A stretch of 64,000 nt of DNA from Bacteroidota bacterium (lineage in GTDB: Bacteria > Bacteroidota > Bacteroidia > Bacteroidales > FEN-979): positions 62,001-126,000 of the forward strand of contig JAPLDJ010000023.1 in the NCBI GenBank assembly GCA_026391805.1. The letters run 5' to 3'. Below, piece after piece: positions 8,761 through 17,386 of this stretch. The notes under the pieces were generated by a model, which saw only the letters and a program-made list of their open reading frames with translations, was not told where the DNA came from and did no database searches. Each line of letters begins with the position of its first letter. The stretch's first letter is position 1. A program made the translations under genes and the position numbers.

Positions 8761-10608
8761 GTGGATCCCGTCGAGGAGATCATCTTCCACTTTCAGATTA
8801 TCGATGATAAATACCTGGCGGTCGGGGGTATTCTTTCCCATGTAGAAGGAAAGCAGTTCATTGACGGGTGAATCTTTTGAAAGGATCACGGGATCCAGGC
8901 GGATAGAATTGCCTATGAAGTGGCGGAACTCATCCGGAGAGATCTCGCCGAGGCCTTTGAAACGGGTGATCTCGGGATTGACGCCAAGTTTATTCATTGC
9001 ATCCTTCTTCTCTTCTTCCGAATAGCAATAGATGGTTTTTTGCTTGTTCCGGACACGGAAAAGGGGCGTCTGCAAGATATACAGATGACCGTTCCGGATC
9101 AGATCAGGATAGAACTGAAGGAAGAAGGTGAGCAGCAGGAGGCGGATGTGCATCCCGTCCACATCGGCATCGGTAGCGATCACGATGTAATTGTACCTCA
9201 GGTTTTCCAGTCCCTCCTCGATGTTCAGCGCCGAATGAAGCAGGTTGAATTCCTCATTCTCGTACACCACCCTTTTGCTCAGCCCGTAACAGTTCAGCGG
9301 CTTCCCTTTCAGGCTAAACACGGCCTGCGTGTTCACATCGCGGGATTTGGTGATCGATCCGCTGGCTGAATCGCCTTCGGTGATAAAGAGGGTGGATTCG
9401 TAACGGCGTTCATCATGGTTGTTATAATGGAGACGGCAATCGCGCAGTTTTTTATTGTGAAGGCTGATCTTCTTTACACTCTCTTTTGCGATCTTTTTGA
9501 TGCTGGCCCATTCCTTTCGCTCCTTTTCCGACTGCATGATCTTACGCAGCAATGCCTCAGCCGTATCAGGATTCATGTGAAGGAAGTTGTCGAGGTGCTT
9601 TTTTATAATGTCCATCACATAGTTGCGGATCGACTGGCCATCGGGTTCGATGTTCTGCGAACCCAGCTTGGTCTTGGTCTGTGATTCGAAAACCGGCTCC
9701 TGGATCTTGATGCTCAAAGCAGCCACCATCGAAGCCCGGATATCACCCGTATCGAAATCCTTCTTGTAAAAATCACGGATGGTCTTGATCATCGCTTCAC
9801 GGAAAGCCGTCTGATGGGTACCGCCCTGTGTTGTATGCTGTCCGTTCACGAAAGAATAATATTCCTCTCCGTACATCTCACAATGAGTGAAGGCAAACTC
9901 AAAATCGCCGTCCTGGATGTGGATGATCGGATAGAGTACCGGGGTATCGATATAGCTTGTAAGAAGATCAAGAAGCCCGTTTTGCGAATGATACCGTTCG
10001 CCGTTAAATATGATCGTCAGTCCGCGGTTGAGGAAAACATAGTTCCAGAGCATTTTCTGGAGGTACTCCGGAATAAAATGGTATTTCCCGAAAAGTTCTT
10101 CATCCGGTACGAAGGTGATGATGGTTCCTGCCCTGAGCTCGGTCGGTTTCTCCTTGTCCTCATGCTTCAGCTCTCCCCTTTCAAATTCCACTATTTTCGT
10201 CACTCCTTCCCTTACACCCTGAACCTTGAACCAGGATGAAAGGCCGTTGACCGCCTTCGCCCCCACCCCGTTCAGTCCTACGGCTTTCTTGAAAACCGTT
10301 GAATCGTATTTTGCGCCGGTATTGATCTTCGAAACACAATCCACAATTTTGCCCAATGGCATCCCTCTGCCATAATCCCTGACGCAAACCTGTTGTTCCT
10401 TAATGGTAACCTCGATGGTCTTGCCAAAGCCCATGACGAATTCATCGATGGAGTTATCAATAATTTCTTTGACCAGGACATAGATTCCGTCATCCGGAGA
10501 CGAACCGTCGCCCAGTTTACCGATGTACATTCCGGGCCGGAGACGGATGTGCTCTTTCCAGTCTAAGGAACGGATGCTCGATTCATTGTAGATTTCCGGA
10601 GGATTCAT
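8752..10608 (-). CDS. parE: DNA topoisomerase IV subunit B (type IIA, GyrB/ParE family)
   Basis: The ATPase/TOPRIM subunit of a type IIA topoisomerase, 618 residues. Seen are the ATP-binding segments [22 protein letters not shown] and DYGRGMPLG, the QxTK-like SQTKTKLG loop, the TOPRIM motifs [10 protein letters not shown] (about 405-415) and DADVDGMHI (about 476), and the C-terminal [13 protein letters not shown]. The short length without a large insert fits ParE rather than GyrB, and the sequence resembles the Bacteroidota ParE group. No ParC/GyrA gene follows: the neighbour is a convergent HD gene. A TATCTTTG box lies 22 bases upstream. Confidence 0.93.
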   Translation of the reverse strand: MNPPEIYNESSIRSLDWKEHIRLRPGMYIGKLGDGSSPDDGIYVLVKEIIDNSIDEFVMGFGKTIEVTIKEQQVCVRDYGRGMPLGKIVDCVSKINTGAKYDSTVFKKAVGLNGVGAKAVNGLSSWFKVQGVREGVTKIVEFERGELKHEDKEKPTELRAGTIITFVPDEELFGKYHFIPEYLQKMLWNYVFLNRGLTIIFNGERYHSQNGLLDLLTSYIDTPVLYPIIHIQDGDFEFAFTHCEMYGEEYYSFVNGQHTTQGGTHQTAFREAMIKTIRDFYKKDFDTGDIRASMVAALSIKIQEPVFESQTKTKLGSQNIEPDGQSIRNYVMDIIKKHLDNFLHMNPDTAEALLRKIMQSEKERKEWASIKKIAKESVKKISLHNKKLRDCRLHYNNHDERRYESTLFITEGDSASGSITKSRDVNTQAVFSLKGKPLNCYGLSKRVVYENEEFNLLHSALNIEEGLENLRYNYIVIATDADVDGMHIRLLLLTFFLQFYPDLIRNGHLYILQTPLFRVRNKQKTIYCYSEEEKKDAMNKLGVNPEITRFKGLGEISPDEFRHFIGNSIRLDPVILSKDSPVNELLSFYMGKNTPDRQVFIIDNLKVEDDLLDGIHSN

Positions 10609-10629
10609 GTAAGCGGATTAATAGCGGCG

Positions 10630-10637
10630 CAAAGATA
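10630..10637 (-). promoter_or_regulatory. -7 box TATCTTTG of parE
   Basis: Minus-strand TATCTTTG followed by CGCC lies 22 bases before the parE ATG. The same octamer precedes cysH, rho and the DAK2-DegV gene. Confidence 0.55.
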
Positions 10638-10794
10638 AATTAAAGAATTACACTGAAAAGTGCAAGGCGGTGGGAGTTATTAATTAATTATTCACAAGTA
10701 AAAAAATAGCGAGAAGCGAAAAGCGAGATAGCGAGATGGAGAAAATGATGCTGGATACTGGATGCTGGATTTCTGTGACGAATCTGTGGAAATC

Positions 10795-10814
10795 CCTGCC
10801 TGCCGGCAGGCAGG
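10795..10814. repeat. 20-base perfect palindrome, copy 1
   Basis: CCTGCCTGCCGGCAGGCAGG is a perfect palindrome. Its flanks are GAAATC on the left and CGTGAAAATCTGTGG on the right, that is, it interrupts a CTGTG-type element. Copies 2 and 3 are at 20394-20413 and 48572-48591. Confidence 0.97.
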
Positions 10815-10943
10815 CGTGAAAATCTGTGGTGAATTTTGGAGATGGAGGTTGCTTCAGCACTTCGTGCTTCGCAATGACAGAGGTGTTATAAGAAGAAGGG
10901 GATTGCTTCGCTTTGCTCGCAATGGCAAGAAAAATGGAGAAGA

Positions 10944-12218
10944 TCAGGGTTTGGAATCGGAGGTGAATTTTTTGATCTCCTTTATAATGATCTGGATATC
11001 CTCGCGGCGGAGCAGGAAATCCGAGGGCCGGACATGGGTCATTTTTACAAAAACAATGAACTGGTAAACCGTGGCGGCGATGTAGGAACAGGTTGCTGCC
11101 AGGGCTGCGCCGGCGAGTCCCATGCGGGGGATCAGCAGGATGCAGAGTGAAAGCGTGAAAACCAATCCAATGGCTGCGCTGATCGTATTATGAACCGGTT
11201 TCCCCATTCCGGCAAAGAAGGGGCTCAGGTTAATGGAAACGGCGAAGGTGAGGATCCCTGCCGCAAGAATGAACATGATCTCCGGAACCTGCCTGAATTC
11301 GGGTTTAAAGACCAGCGAAAAGAATGGATAAACGATTGCCATGACGAGGATCAGGCAAAGTATTGTGAGCACAAAAGAAATTTTGACCAGGTTGAGTGTT
11401 AGCCGGGTGGCATATGCTTTATCCTTTTCGTTGGATATCCTGGTGTACTGCACCATGTGGATGCTTTTTGCGATCAGCCATATGCTTTCGGAAAGCTGCA
11501 CACCAACGGAATAGACGCCGACAGCGGCCCTGCTGATCAGCACCTCGATAAAATAATAACTGACCCGGTAATTGAAGAACTGAAAGACATTTCCCAGCTG
11601 CATTGCAGAACCCAGGCGGACAAGCTCACGGAAAACCTTACCGGAATCTTTCAACGAGGTGCGTCTGATAGACGGGAGTATCCAAGCGAGACTCGCAAGG
11701 AAGACGAACCCGTAAGATGCGTACAATCCGAATACATAGGCCATGACATCCTTCCTGCCGATCAGAAAGAGAAAGAACATGAGGACCGTAAACAGCACCG
11801 TTACCTGAAGCAGCGTGATAATATTGTATATCCTGATTTTCTCCTGACCCAGCAACACCATCAGGTTAACAGATGCAAGGGAGAGTAATACGGAGAGCAG
11901 CAGAACGTGCAGTCCGTAACCGGCAGGGATCAGTTTCAGAAAATCAAGCAGGAAGGTACCAAGGACGGAAGTCAGGATGGCCCAGATTGCCGACGGAATT
12001 AATAAATGGATCAGTTGTGACCTGGGCAGAAGGAACACCAGCGCTCCACCGCCTATGAAATTGCTTACCAGCTGCAGAATGGTGATGGCGAGGATGATCA
12101 GGCTGATCGTGCCGACGTTTTCAGCGCCCAGCACATGTGCATTGATCAGCACCATGGCAAGCGTGAGCAGCGCGACCAGGATACGTGTTGAGATCGTTCC
12201 AAGGATCTTTCCTACCAT
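10944..12218 (-). CDS. Polysaccharide/oligosaccharide flippase (MOP superfamily, Wzx-like)
   Basis: The 424-residue protein is hydrophobic throughout with about 12 predicted membrane segments, a basic C-terminal tail, and an N-terminus (KILGTISTRILVALLTLAMVLIN) typical of Wzx-like exporters. Such proteins flip lipid-linked sugar units across the inner membrane. The substrate is unknown; apart from the glycosyltransferase four bases upstream on the same strand, no polysaccharide cluster is present. It is the last gene of a probable five-gene minus-strand unit starting at 15234. Confidence 0.87.
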   Translation of the reverse strand: MVGKILGTISTRILVALLTLAMVLINAHVLGAENVGTISLIILAITILQLVSNFIGGGALVFLLPRSQLIHLLIPSAIWAILTSVLGTFLLDFLKLIPAGYGLHVLLLSVLLSLASVNLMVLLGQEKIRIYNIITLLQVTVLFTVLMFFLFLIGRKDVMAYVFGLYASYGFVFLASLAWILPSIRRTSLKDSGKVFRELVRLGSAMQLGNVFQFFNYRVSYYFIEVLISRAAVGVYSVGVQLSESIWLIAKSIHMVQYTRISNEKDKAYATRLTLNLVKISFVLTILCLILVMAIVYPFFSLVFKPEFRQVPEIMFILAAGILTFAVSINLSPFFAGMGKPVHNTISAAIGLVFTLSLCILLIPRMGLAGAALAATCSYIAATVYQFIVFVKMTHVRPSDFLLRREDIQIIIKEIKKFTSDSKP

Positions 12219-12222
12219 AATC

Positions 12223-13395
12223 TCAGTTCCGGAGACACGCTGAATAAATCTTTACAAGTTCACCTGCTATTTTTTCCTTGCTGAAGGCCGAAGCAACCTG
12301 TTCACGGATCTTCTGCTTATTGTAAGTCCTGCATTTATCAAGCATGCGGTCGATGGCGTTCTCAAGCGCTTCCTGGTTACCCGGAGGAAGGATGATCCCG
12401 TTATCACCATTGATCACCTCGGGAACGATGCCGACATTTGTTGCAACCACCGGAATTCCACATGACAGGCATTCGATGACCACCGTTCCGAAGGTCTCAT
12501 AATTGCTTGACAGGACAAGGAAATCGGAAGACTGTATCTCATTTACAAGGTACTCATCTTCCTTTAACCCTGCAAAAGAAAGCAGCGTTACAGGTATTTC
12601 CATTTCCTCCGCCCTTGCTTTCCACATTCTGAATTCAGGCCCATCGCCGATCAGACAGGCTTCAAAATCATCTCTGTGTTCCGCCAGTTTCTTCACTGCT
12701 ACAAGAAACCCGGAAATGTTCTTGGGCCGGTCTTCAAAGCAGGAGATGTGGATGAAGCGTTTCCTGTCACCAGTACTGTGGCCTTCACCGATCGTGAACC
12801 GCCGGGTATCCACCGGATTATGAATGATGAACCAGTCTCGATTCTTCAGCCTGAACTTCTGCATGGCTTCCTTAAGGGTTCCGGAAACGGTGATCATGGC
12901 AGCTGCTGATCTGACAACTTTCCTGGTGATGATTTTCCGAAACCACCCATGAAAACTGCTGCTCGCCGGCAGGTACCGCGACCAGTGCTCGGTGATCACA
13001 TAGGGTGTACCATGAAGTATTTTATTCCAGAGGGCAACGACTCCTTCCCGTGTCAGCACATGTACATGAACAAGGTCGGGCTGAAATGACCGGAGAACCT
13101 TTAAGCCAAGTGCATGCGCCCTGAAGAAGCGCCAGATCTTAACGAAACCAGCGATCAGCGCGATCCTTTCAGCAGCCAGCCTGTAGTAAACCCTGACGAC
13201 ATGAACGCCATTTTCCTCTGACAGATCGATCTCATAACGGTTTGCTGCCTGGCTGTCGGCATGAACATAAAGAACCGCCACATTGCACTCAGCGGCAACC
13301 GCTTCAGCCTGTTGCTGAATAAACAGACCCGGCATGGGATCGTAGCGATGGGGGTACCAGCGGGGGAGGAAGAGGATGTTCAGACGGTTACTCAT
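12223..13395 (-). CDS. Glycosyltransferase family 4 protein
   Basis: The 390-residue protein has the GT-B fold pattern: an N-terminal domain starting LNILFLPRWYPHRYDPMPG, a linker near residue 190 and a C-terminal nucleotide-sugar domain with FIHISCFEDRPKNISGFLVA. The GT4 E-x7-E motif is present in NYETFGTVVIECLSCGIPVV. It would act on the cytoplasmic side of the membrane using a nucleotide sugar; donor and acceptor are unknown. The four-base gap to the flippase gene suggests they act on one glycan. Confidence 0.92.
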   Translation of the reverse strand: MSNRLNILFLPRWYPHRYDPMPGLFIQQQAEAVAAECNVAVLYVHADSQAANRYEIDLSEENGVHVVRVYYRLAAERIALIAGFVKIWRFFRAHALGLKVLRSFQPDLVHVHVLTREGVVALWNKILHGTPYVITEHWSRYLPASSSFHGWFRKIITRKVVRSAAAMITVSGTLKEAMQKFRLKNRDWFIIHNPVDTRRFTIGEGHSTGDRKRFIHISCFEDRPKNISGFLVAVKKLAEHRDDFEACLIGDGPEFRMWKARAEEMEIPVTLLSFAGLKEDEYLVNEIQSSDFLVLSSNYETFGTVVIECLSCGIPVVATNVGIVPEVINGDNGIILPPGNQEALENAIDRMLDKCRTYNKQKIREQVASAFSKEKIAGELVKIYSACLRN

Positions 13396-13440
13396 TTGCT
13401 ATGCGCTATGCGCCTTTCGCTTTATAAAATTGGTAAAGGG

Positions 13441-13974
13441 TCATTCGTAATCCGGCAAAATTACTTTTTCTACGAATCTGATTGCATTCTTTAATCTGTC
13501 CGGACCAATACCCGAAACAATATCATAAGGAAAGCCTCTATCTGCCAGTTCTTTTCTGTAAAGTTCAAAAAGCTTTTCCCGCATGTGCGGGTGTTCGCGC
13601 TGGGGATCGGCTTCCCAGGGCAGATCTGTATTACATAACAGGAAAAGATCGTATTTATTTTTTCCGATACCTTCCAGGATCCATGGATCGCATATACCAT
13701 ATTTTACTTCGCTCCAGATTTTGGTGACGATCAGTTCGGTATCGCAAAAGAGAATCCGGTTTGCCTTTCCTGCAAAAAGATTTTCATTCCGGATCTGACC
13801 CTTCGCGATCTCAAGGATATCATCCTGGTTATAGGGCCTGTCAAGCCGGTCGATGTATTCGCGGGCATACTCAGGGACCCAAACCGTATGATAATGGTCT
13901 GCAAGCTCCTCTGTGAGCATGGACTTCCCGGTTGATTCGGGTCCGGTGATTGCTATCCTGAGGAGTTTATTCAT
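13441..13974 (-). CDS. NadR-type nicotinamide riboside kinase (AAA_28 ATPase)
   Basis: The 177-residue protein corresponds to the C-terminal kinase domain of NadR only: P-loop GPESTGKS at 11-18, WVPEYAREYI, LFCDTELIVTKIWSE and the LLCNTDLPWEADPQREHP segment. The helix-turn-helix and NMN adenylyltransferase domains of enterobacterial NadR are absent. It would phosphorylate nicotinamide riboside to NMN in the cytoplasm. The start overlaps the end of the pnuC gene by eight bases, which strongly supports joint transport and phosphorylation of the riboside. Confidence 0.88.
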   Translation of the reverse strand: MNKLLRIAITGPESTGKSMLTEELADHYHTVWVPEYAREYIDRLDRPYNQDDILEIAKGQIRNENLFAGKANRILFCDTELIVTKIWSEVKYGICDPWILEGIGKNKYDLFLLCNTDLPWEADPQREHPHMREKLFELYRKELADRGFPYDIVSGIGPDRLKNAIRFVEKVILPDYE

Positions 13975-14596
13975 TCCGGATGCTGGTTGCTGGTTGCTGG
14001 ATACTTGTTAATTTCTTTCTCCATTCGATAAATCCAAAAATTGCAATGATCGTGAAGATAAGGAATTGGAAACTGCTGAAGTAGAGTTTTTCGTAAGCAA
14101 ACAGAAAAATTGAGATAAAATCACCGGCAATCCAGAGTATCCAGTTTTCAATTTTCTTCCTCGCCAGGAGCCACATTCCGATAATGTAGATGGCCGTTGT
14201 GATGGCGTCCCATGTCGGAACAATGCTGTCTGTATAACGAACCAAAAGTATCCGCAGAAAAATAAAAAAAACAAGGATGGCGGCGCCGTTCAGAATACGC
14301 TCCATGAGAGAGCAGGCAGTGATTTTGATCTTTTCCTCATCCGCCCCATGCCTGAGCCAGTTGTACCATCCATAACCGCTCATGACAAAGTAGAAAAGGT
14401 TGATCCCGGCGTAGGCGTAAAGCTTTGCGGTGAAGCAGATATAGATATAAATAAGGACATTGATGATCCCGAAAGGAAAGGCCAGGATGCTTTCCTTTTT
14501 CATCGACCAAACGGAAAGCAAACCGAAAAAAACTGCGAAGAGCTCTACGGGAGTGGTCCGTACCGGACCGAATTCGATCAGGTAGCTGAAGAACAT
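13967..14596 (-). CDS. pnuC: Nicotinamide riboside transporter
   Basis: PnuC imports nicotinamide riboside by facilitated diffusion, with trapping by the kinase. The 209-residue protein has about seven membrane segments and the family motifs PFGIINVLIYIYICF, YAGINLFYFVMSGYGWYNW and a late GDFISIFLFAYEKLYFSS. The last dozen residues (TSIQQPATSIRNE) are encoded by a CTGGTTG heptamer array at 13983-14003, a sign that the repeat extended into the gene end. It overlaps the methyltransferase gene upstream by 19 bases and the kinase gene downstream by eight. Confidence 0.93.
   Translation of the reverse strand: MFFSYLIEFGPVRTTPVELFAVFFGLLSVWSMKKESILAFPFGIINVLIYIYICFTAKLYAYAGINLFYFVMSGYGWYNWLRHGADEEKIKITACSLMERILNGAAILVFFIFLRILLVRYTDSIVPTWDAITTAIYIIGMWLLARKKIENWILWIAGDFISIFLFAYEKLYFSSFQFLIFTIIAIFGFIEWRKKLTSIQQPATSIRNE
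13983..14003. repeat. Three CTGGTTG-type heptamers inside the pnuC 3' end
   Basis: Units CTGGTTG, CTGGTTG, CTGGATA on the plus strand. They encode part of the PnuC C-terminal tail on the minus strand. Closely related CTGGATR units occur at 10751-10771. Confidence 0.8.
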
Positions 14597-15234
14597 GTGA
14601 GAAGTTTAATCGGTTTCTTCAGTCCGGTATATTCAAGAATCCGGATGATCCGTCGCCGCATCAGTCGCTTACTGACAATCTTACTGATCCGGCCACTTTC
14701 TTCACCTATGTAGCAGATCACCGACTTAAAATTATAGCGGAAGAATTTATCAGGGATGAATGAGAAGTCTTTCTTTTTCCAGTTGTAGCGGTGTGTTTCA
14801 AATGTATTACCGTAGATTTCTTCCTGTACCGACATCACCCTTGGAACCGAAACAAGAACATTCCTGCTTTTTTGTCTGCATAATTCAAGGACCTTCATTC
14901 CATCTTCACGGGTGAAATGTTCCAGTACGTCGATCATCAGGATAAGATCGTATTTTTCACTGATCCCCGGAAGGATATCCAGCGCATTTCCCGTATAGAT
15001 CGTGTCGTAAATCTGGTGATGCACGGGTGTCAGGTAATCCGGGAACGCTTCAATCCCGTCGATCTGATGTTTCCTGGAAGTATAGGATGCTGCAGGATCC
15101 CAGAGCTCGAGGTACTCCCTAGACAGGAATCCGAACTTGCCAAATCCCACGCCGATGTCAAGGAGTTTTCCCGGGTTGGTTTCTATGATCAGTTCCATGA
15201 TCTCATTAAGCTGGAAGGAATGGCTGGAAGGCAT
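14578..15234 (-). CDS. Class I SAM-dependent methyltransferase
   Basis: The 218-residue protein carries the SAM-binding motif GKLLDIGVGFGKFGFL (about residues 18-33), an acidic motif IDGIEAFPD, and the post-motif LILMIDVLEHFTREDG. It resembles small stand-alone methyltransferases near glycan genes, but the substrate cannot be inferred. It is the first gene of the minus-strand unit methyltransferase-pnuC-kinase-GT4-flippase, and a minus-strand TATTTTTG box (15260-15267) lies 25 bases before its start. Confidence 0.82.
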   Translation of the reverse strand: MPSSHSFQLNEIMELIIETNPGKLLDIGVGFGKFGFLSREYLELWDPAASYTSRKHQIDGIEAFPDYLTPVHHQIYDTIYTGNALDILPGISEKYDLILMIDVLEHFTREDGMKVLELCRQKSRNVLVSVPRVMSVQEEIYGNTFETHRYNWKKKDFSFIPDKFFRYNFKSVICYIGEESGRISKIVSKRLMRRRIIRILEYTGLKKPIKLLTCSSAT

Positions 15235-15259
15235 GGTCGGTCTGCTTGCGGAATCCTGA

Positions 15260-15306
15260 CAAAAATAAGAGTTTTCAACCTGAATGCGTAAAAAGAATTA
15301 ATTTTG
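15260..15306. promoter_or_regulatory. Divergent -7 boxes between methyltransferase and antiporter genes
   Basis: Minus-strand TATTTTTG (15260-15267) faces the methyltransferase gene and plus-strand TAATTTTG (15299-15306) faces the antiporter gene. Both match TAnnTTTG. The second shows that an in-frame TTG at 15304 is promoter rather than start codon. Confidence 0.5.
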
Positions 15307-15333
15307 TATCCGATTTTCATTTCCGGACCGGCT

Positions 15334-16617
15334 ATGTTTCACCTGACGACTCCCCAACTGCCCCTGATCTTCAGTTTGCTGCTGGTTCTGGTTTCCGCAA
15401 AGATCCTTGGGGAAGTGGCCGAACGTTTCGGACAGCCATCCATGATCGGCGAGGTTCTGGCAGGCGTAATCCTTGGTCCGTCCCTTCTTGGCGTCATCCA
15501 TAATACACCCGAATTAAAAGTACTGGCCGACCTGGGGGTCTTTCTGCTGATCGTAATGGCAGGACTCGAGATCGAGGCAGAGGATATCCGGAATTCGGTC
15601 AGGGGGAAAAATGCCTGGATCGTCCTGCTCGGGTTCATCGTTCCGTTTATCGGCGGTTTTCTCACCGGATACGCATTCCATTTCAACAACACCTTCTCGA
15701 TCATCCTCGGATTGTGCATTGCCATCACGGCCCTGCCCGTGAGTATCCGCATCCTGATGGACATGGGCAAGATGAACACGGAGGTAGGCCGTAAGATCAT
15801 TTCAACAGCCATTTTCAATGATATTGTATCCCTGCTCATACTCGGTGTTATCCTGGATTTCAATGACGAGTCAAAAAGGCTGAAGGATATTGCCTTTACT
15901 TCTGCGGTCACCATCGGGAAGATCGCCGTTTTCGTAATCTTTCTGATGCTCGCCTACCGGCTTTTCAAGCTGGTAAAAACCAAGGTCGGGATTGTTAATC
16001 CAAAGGTCAATGAATTCCTGCACTATCTGAGGGGGAAGGAGTCGCTGTTTGCCGTGGTGATCGTTTTTGTGCTCGCATTTTCGAGCATTTCTGAGGCAAT
16101 GGGGTTGCATTTCATTGTCGGGGCTTTTTTCGGCGCCATTCTTTTACCAAGAAGCATATTTGTAAAAGGAGATTTCAAAAAGGTCAGGGAATCGACATCC
16201 GGGATCACGATGGGGTTTCTTGCCCCCGTCTTCTTTGCCACCCTTGGGCTTTCCATAAATGTCAACTCCCTTGGCAATCCCATGCTGCTGATCACGATAC
16301 TCGGGGTTTCTTTTATCAGCAAGATCTTCGGAGGATACTTCGGCGGCCGGTTTGCCGGTCTCAACAGGACGACTTCATTGACCATCGGGCTGGGGCTGAA
16401 TGCAAGGGGCATCATGGAGTTGGTGATCGCAAATATTGCACTTCAGCGGGGATTCATCGATGTTTCTGTATTTTCCATACTGGTGATCATGGCATTACTT
16501 ACCACCATCTTCACACCGTTCTTCCTGCAGTACGGGTTTACTATGATTGAACGGAATGGGCCACGGCACACGAAACACGGAACACGAAACACGAAACACG
16601 AAACACATGCGACGTGA
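15334..16617 (+). CDS. Cation:proton antiporter (CPA family)
   Basis: With ATG 15334 as start the protein has 427 residues and about 12-13 membrane segments. Visible family features are LGEVAERFGQPSMIGEVLAG, LGPSLLG, FLLIVMAGLEIE, the ITALPVSIRIL segment and the later GLGLNARGIMELVIANIAL stretch of Na+(K+)/H+ exchangers. The ion cannot be assigned. The last residues (GPRHTKHGTRNTKHETHAT) are encoded by an ACACGAA heptamer array (16568-16609), so the hydrophilic tail is probably repeat-derived. DedA and Kup genes follow, giving an ion-handling group. Confidence 0.9.
   Translation: MFHLTTPQLPLIFSLLLVLVSAKILGEVAERFGQPSMIGEVLAGVILGPSLLGVIHNTPELKVLADLGVFLLIVMAGLEIEAEDIRNSVRGKNAWIVLLGFIVPFIGGFLTGYAFHFNNTFSIILGLCIAITALPVSIRILMDMGKMNTEVGRKIISTAIFNDIVSLLILGVILDFNDESKRLKDIAFTSAVTIGKIAVFVIFLMLAYRLFKLVKTKVGIVNPKVNEFLHYLRGKESLFAVVIVFVLAFSSISEAMGLHFIVGAFFGAILLPRSIFVKGDFKKVRESTSGITMGFLAPVFFATLGLSINVNSLGNPMLLITILGVSFISKIFGGYFGGRFAGLNRTTSLTIGLGLNARGIMELVIANIALQRGFIDVSVFSILVIMALLTTIFTPFFLQYGFTMIERNGPRHTKHGTRNTKHETHAT
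16568..16609. repeat. Six tandem ACACGAA heptamers at the antiporter 3' end
   Basis: ACACGAA, ACACGGA, ACACGAA x3, ACACATG, strictly 7-base spaced. The array lies inside the coding frame, whose stop is at 16615-16617, and is followed by an inverted-sense GTGTTTCGTG (16627-16636). Confidence 0.9.
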
Positions 16618-16686
16618 GCCTTGAACCGTGTTTCGTGAACCAGGTTGATAATTTTTCAAATCCGAACACGACCACCTGAAAAAGTG

Positions 16687-16694
16687 TACCTTTG
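16687..16694 (+). promoter_or_regulatory. -7 box TACCTTTG upstream of the dedA-kup pair
   Basis: TACCTTTG matches TAnnTTTG and lies 26 bases before ATG 16721. No convincing -33 box is seen. Confidence 0.4.
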
Positions 16695-16720
16695 AACGTT
16701 TTTTTGCTAATTTATCTTAG

Positions 16721-17386
16721 ATGATCGACCTCCTAAAAGAACTGCTTAATTTCGTCCTTCACATTGATGTTTACCTGCAACTGTGGATCACCGAATACCA
16801 GAACTGGACCTACCTGCTTCTTTTCCTGATCATCTTCTGTGAAACCGGGCTTGTCATAACTCCATTTTTACCCGGAGATTCCCTTCTTTTTGCTGCAGGT
16901 ACAATTGCAGCGATGGAAAGCCATCCGCTGAATATCTTTGCCATCATCTTTTTACTGATAGGAGCTGCTTTTACAGGTGACAATACAAATTATTTTATCG
17001 GCCGCTCCATCGGAATGGCGGTTTATGAAAAAGATTACCGCCTGATAAAAAAGAAGTACCTGAACAGGACCCATGAATTCTACCAGAAACACGGAGGCAA
17101 GACACTCATTATTGCCCGCTTCATGCCGATCATCCGTACTTTCGCCCCGTTCGTTGCCGGTGTCGGAACGATGAAGTACCCGCGTTTTTTATCCTTCAGC
17201 ATCATCGGGAATATCCTCTGGGTTGTCACATTTTCCCTGGCTGGCTTTTTCTTTGGGAACATTCAGTACATTAGGGATCATTTCACCATTGTTATCCTAG
17301 GGATTATTTTCGTATCATTGATCCCTGTTATCTATGCTGCCATCAAAACCATGCTGGATCGTAAAATTACGGAACAAGCGGAATGA
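16721..17386 (+). CDS. DedA family (VTT domain) membrane protein
   Basis: The 221-residue protein has the DedA arrangement: TYLLLFLIIFCETGLVITPFLPGDSLLF near the start, a re-entrant region with GDNTNYFIGR, and the conserved ARFMPIIRTFAPFVAGVGTM segment. DedA proteins are inner-membrane proteins linked to undecaprenyl-phosphate or phospholipid translocation and to proton-motive-force homeostasis. Which lipid applies here is unknown. The stop overlaps the kup start in ATGA at 17383, so translation is coupled with the potassium transporter. Confidence 0.93.
   Translation: MIDLLKELLNFVLHIDVYLQLWITEYQNWTYLLLFLIIFCETGLVITPFLPGDSLLFAAGTIAAMESHPLNIFAIIFLLIGAAFTGDNTNYFIGRSIGMAVYEKDYRLIKKKYLNRTHEFYQKHGGKTLIIARFMPIIRTFAPFVAGVGTMKYPRFLSFSIIGNILWVVTFSLAGFFFGNIQYIRDHFTIVILGIIFVSLIPVIYAAIKTMLDRKITEQAE

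Larger units (their letters stand above)
10609..10943. repeat. Intergenic repeat mosaic between parE and the flippase gene
   Basis: No gene in 335 bases. Contents in order: the parE -7 box (10630-10637); AGCGAGA heptamers (10708-10738); CTGGATR heptamers (10751-10771); a CTGTG element carrying the 20-base palindrome (10776-10835); GGTTGCTTC-AGCAC/GTGCT-CGCAATGACA (10847-10879); and GATTGCTTCGCTTTGCTCGC followed by AATGGCA (10901-10927). Every module recurs elsewhere in the window. Confidence 0.8.

Noticed and set aside
8920-9369. 149-codon plus-strand frame opposite parE
   Set aside because: Shadow of a strongly conserved TOPRIM-containing gene.
10609-10943. Diversity-generating retroelement or integron repeat region
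   Set aside because: No reverse transcriptase, integrase or variable repeat in a coding gene.
15304-15333. TTG start for the antiporter gene
   Set aside because: The TTG is part of a TAATTTTG -7 box; ATG 15334 gives a normal start.
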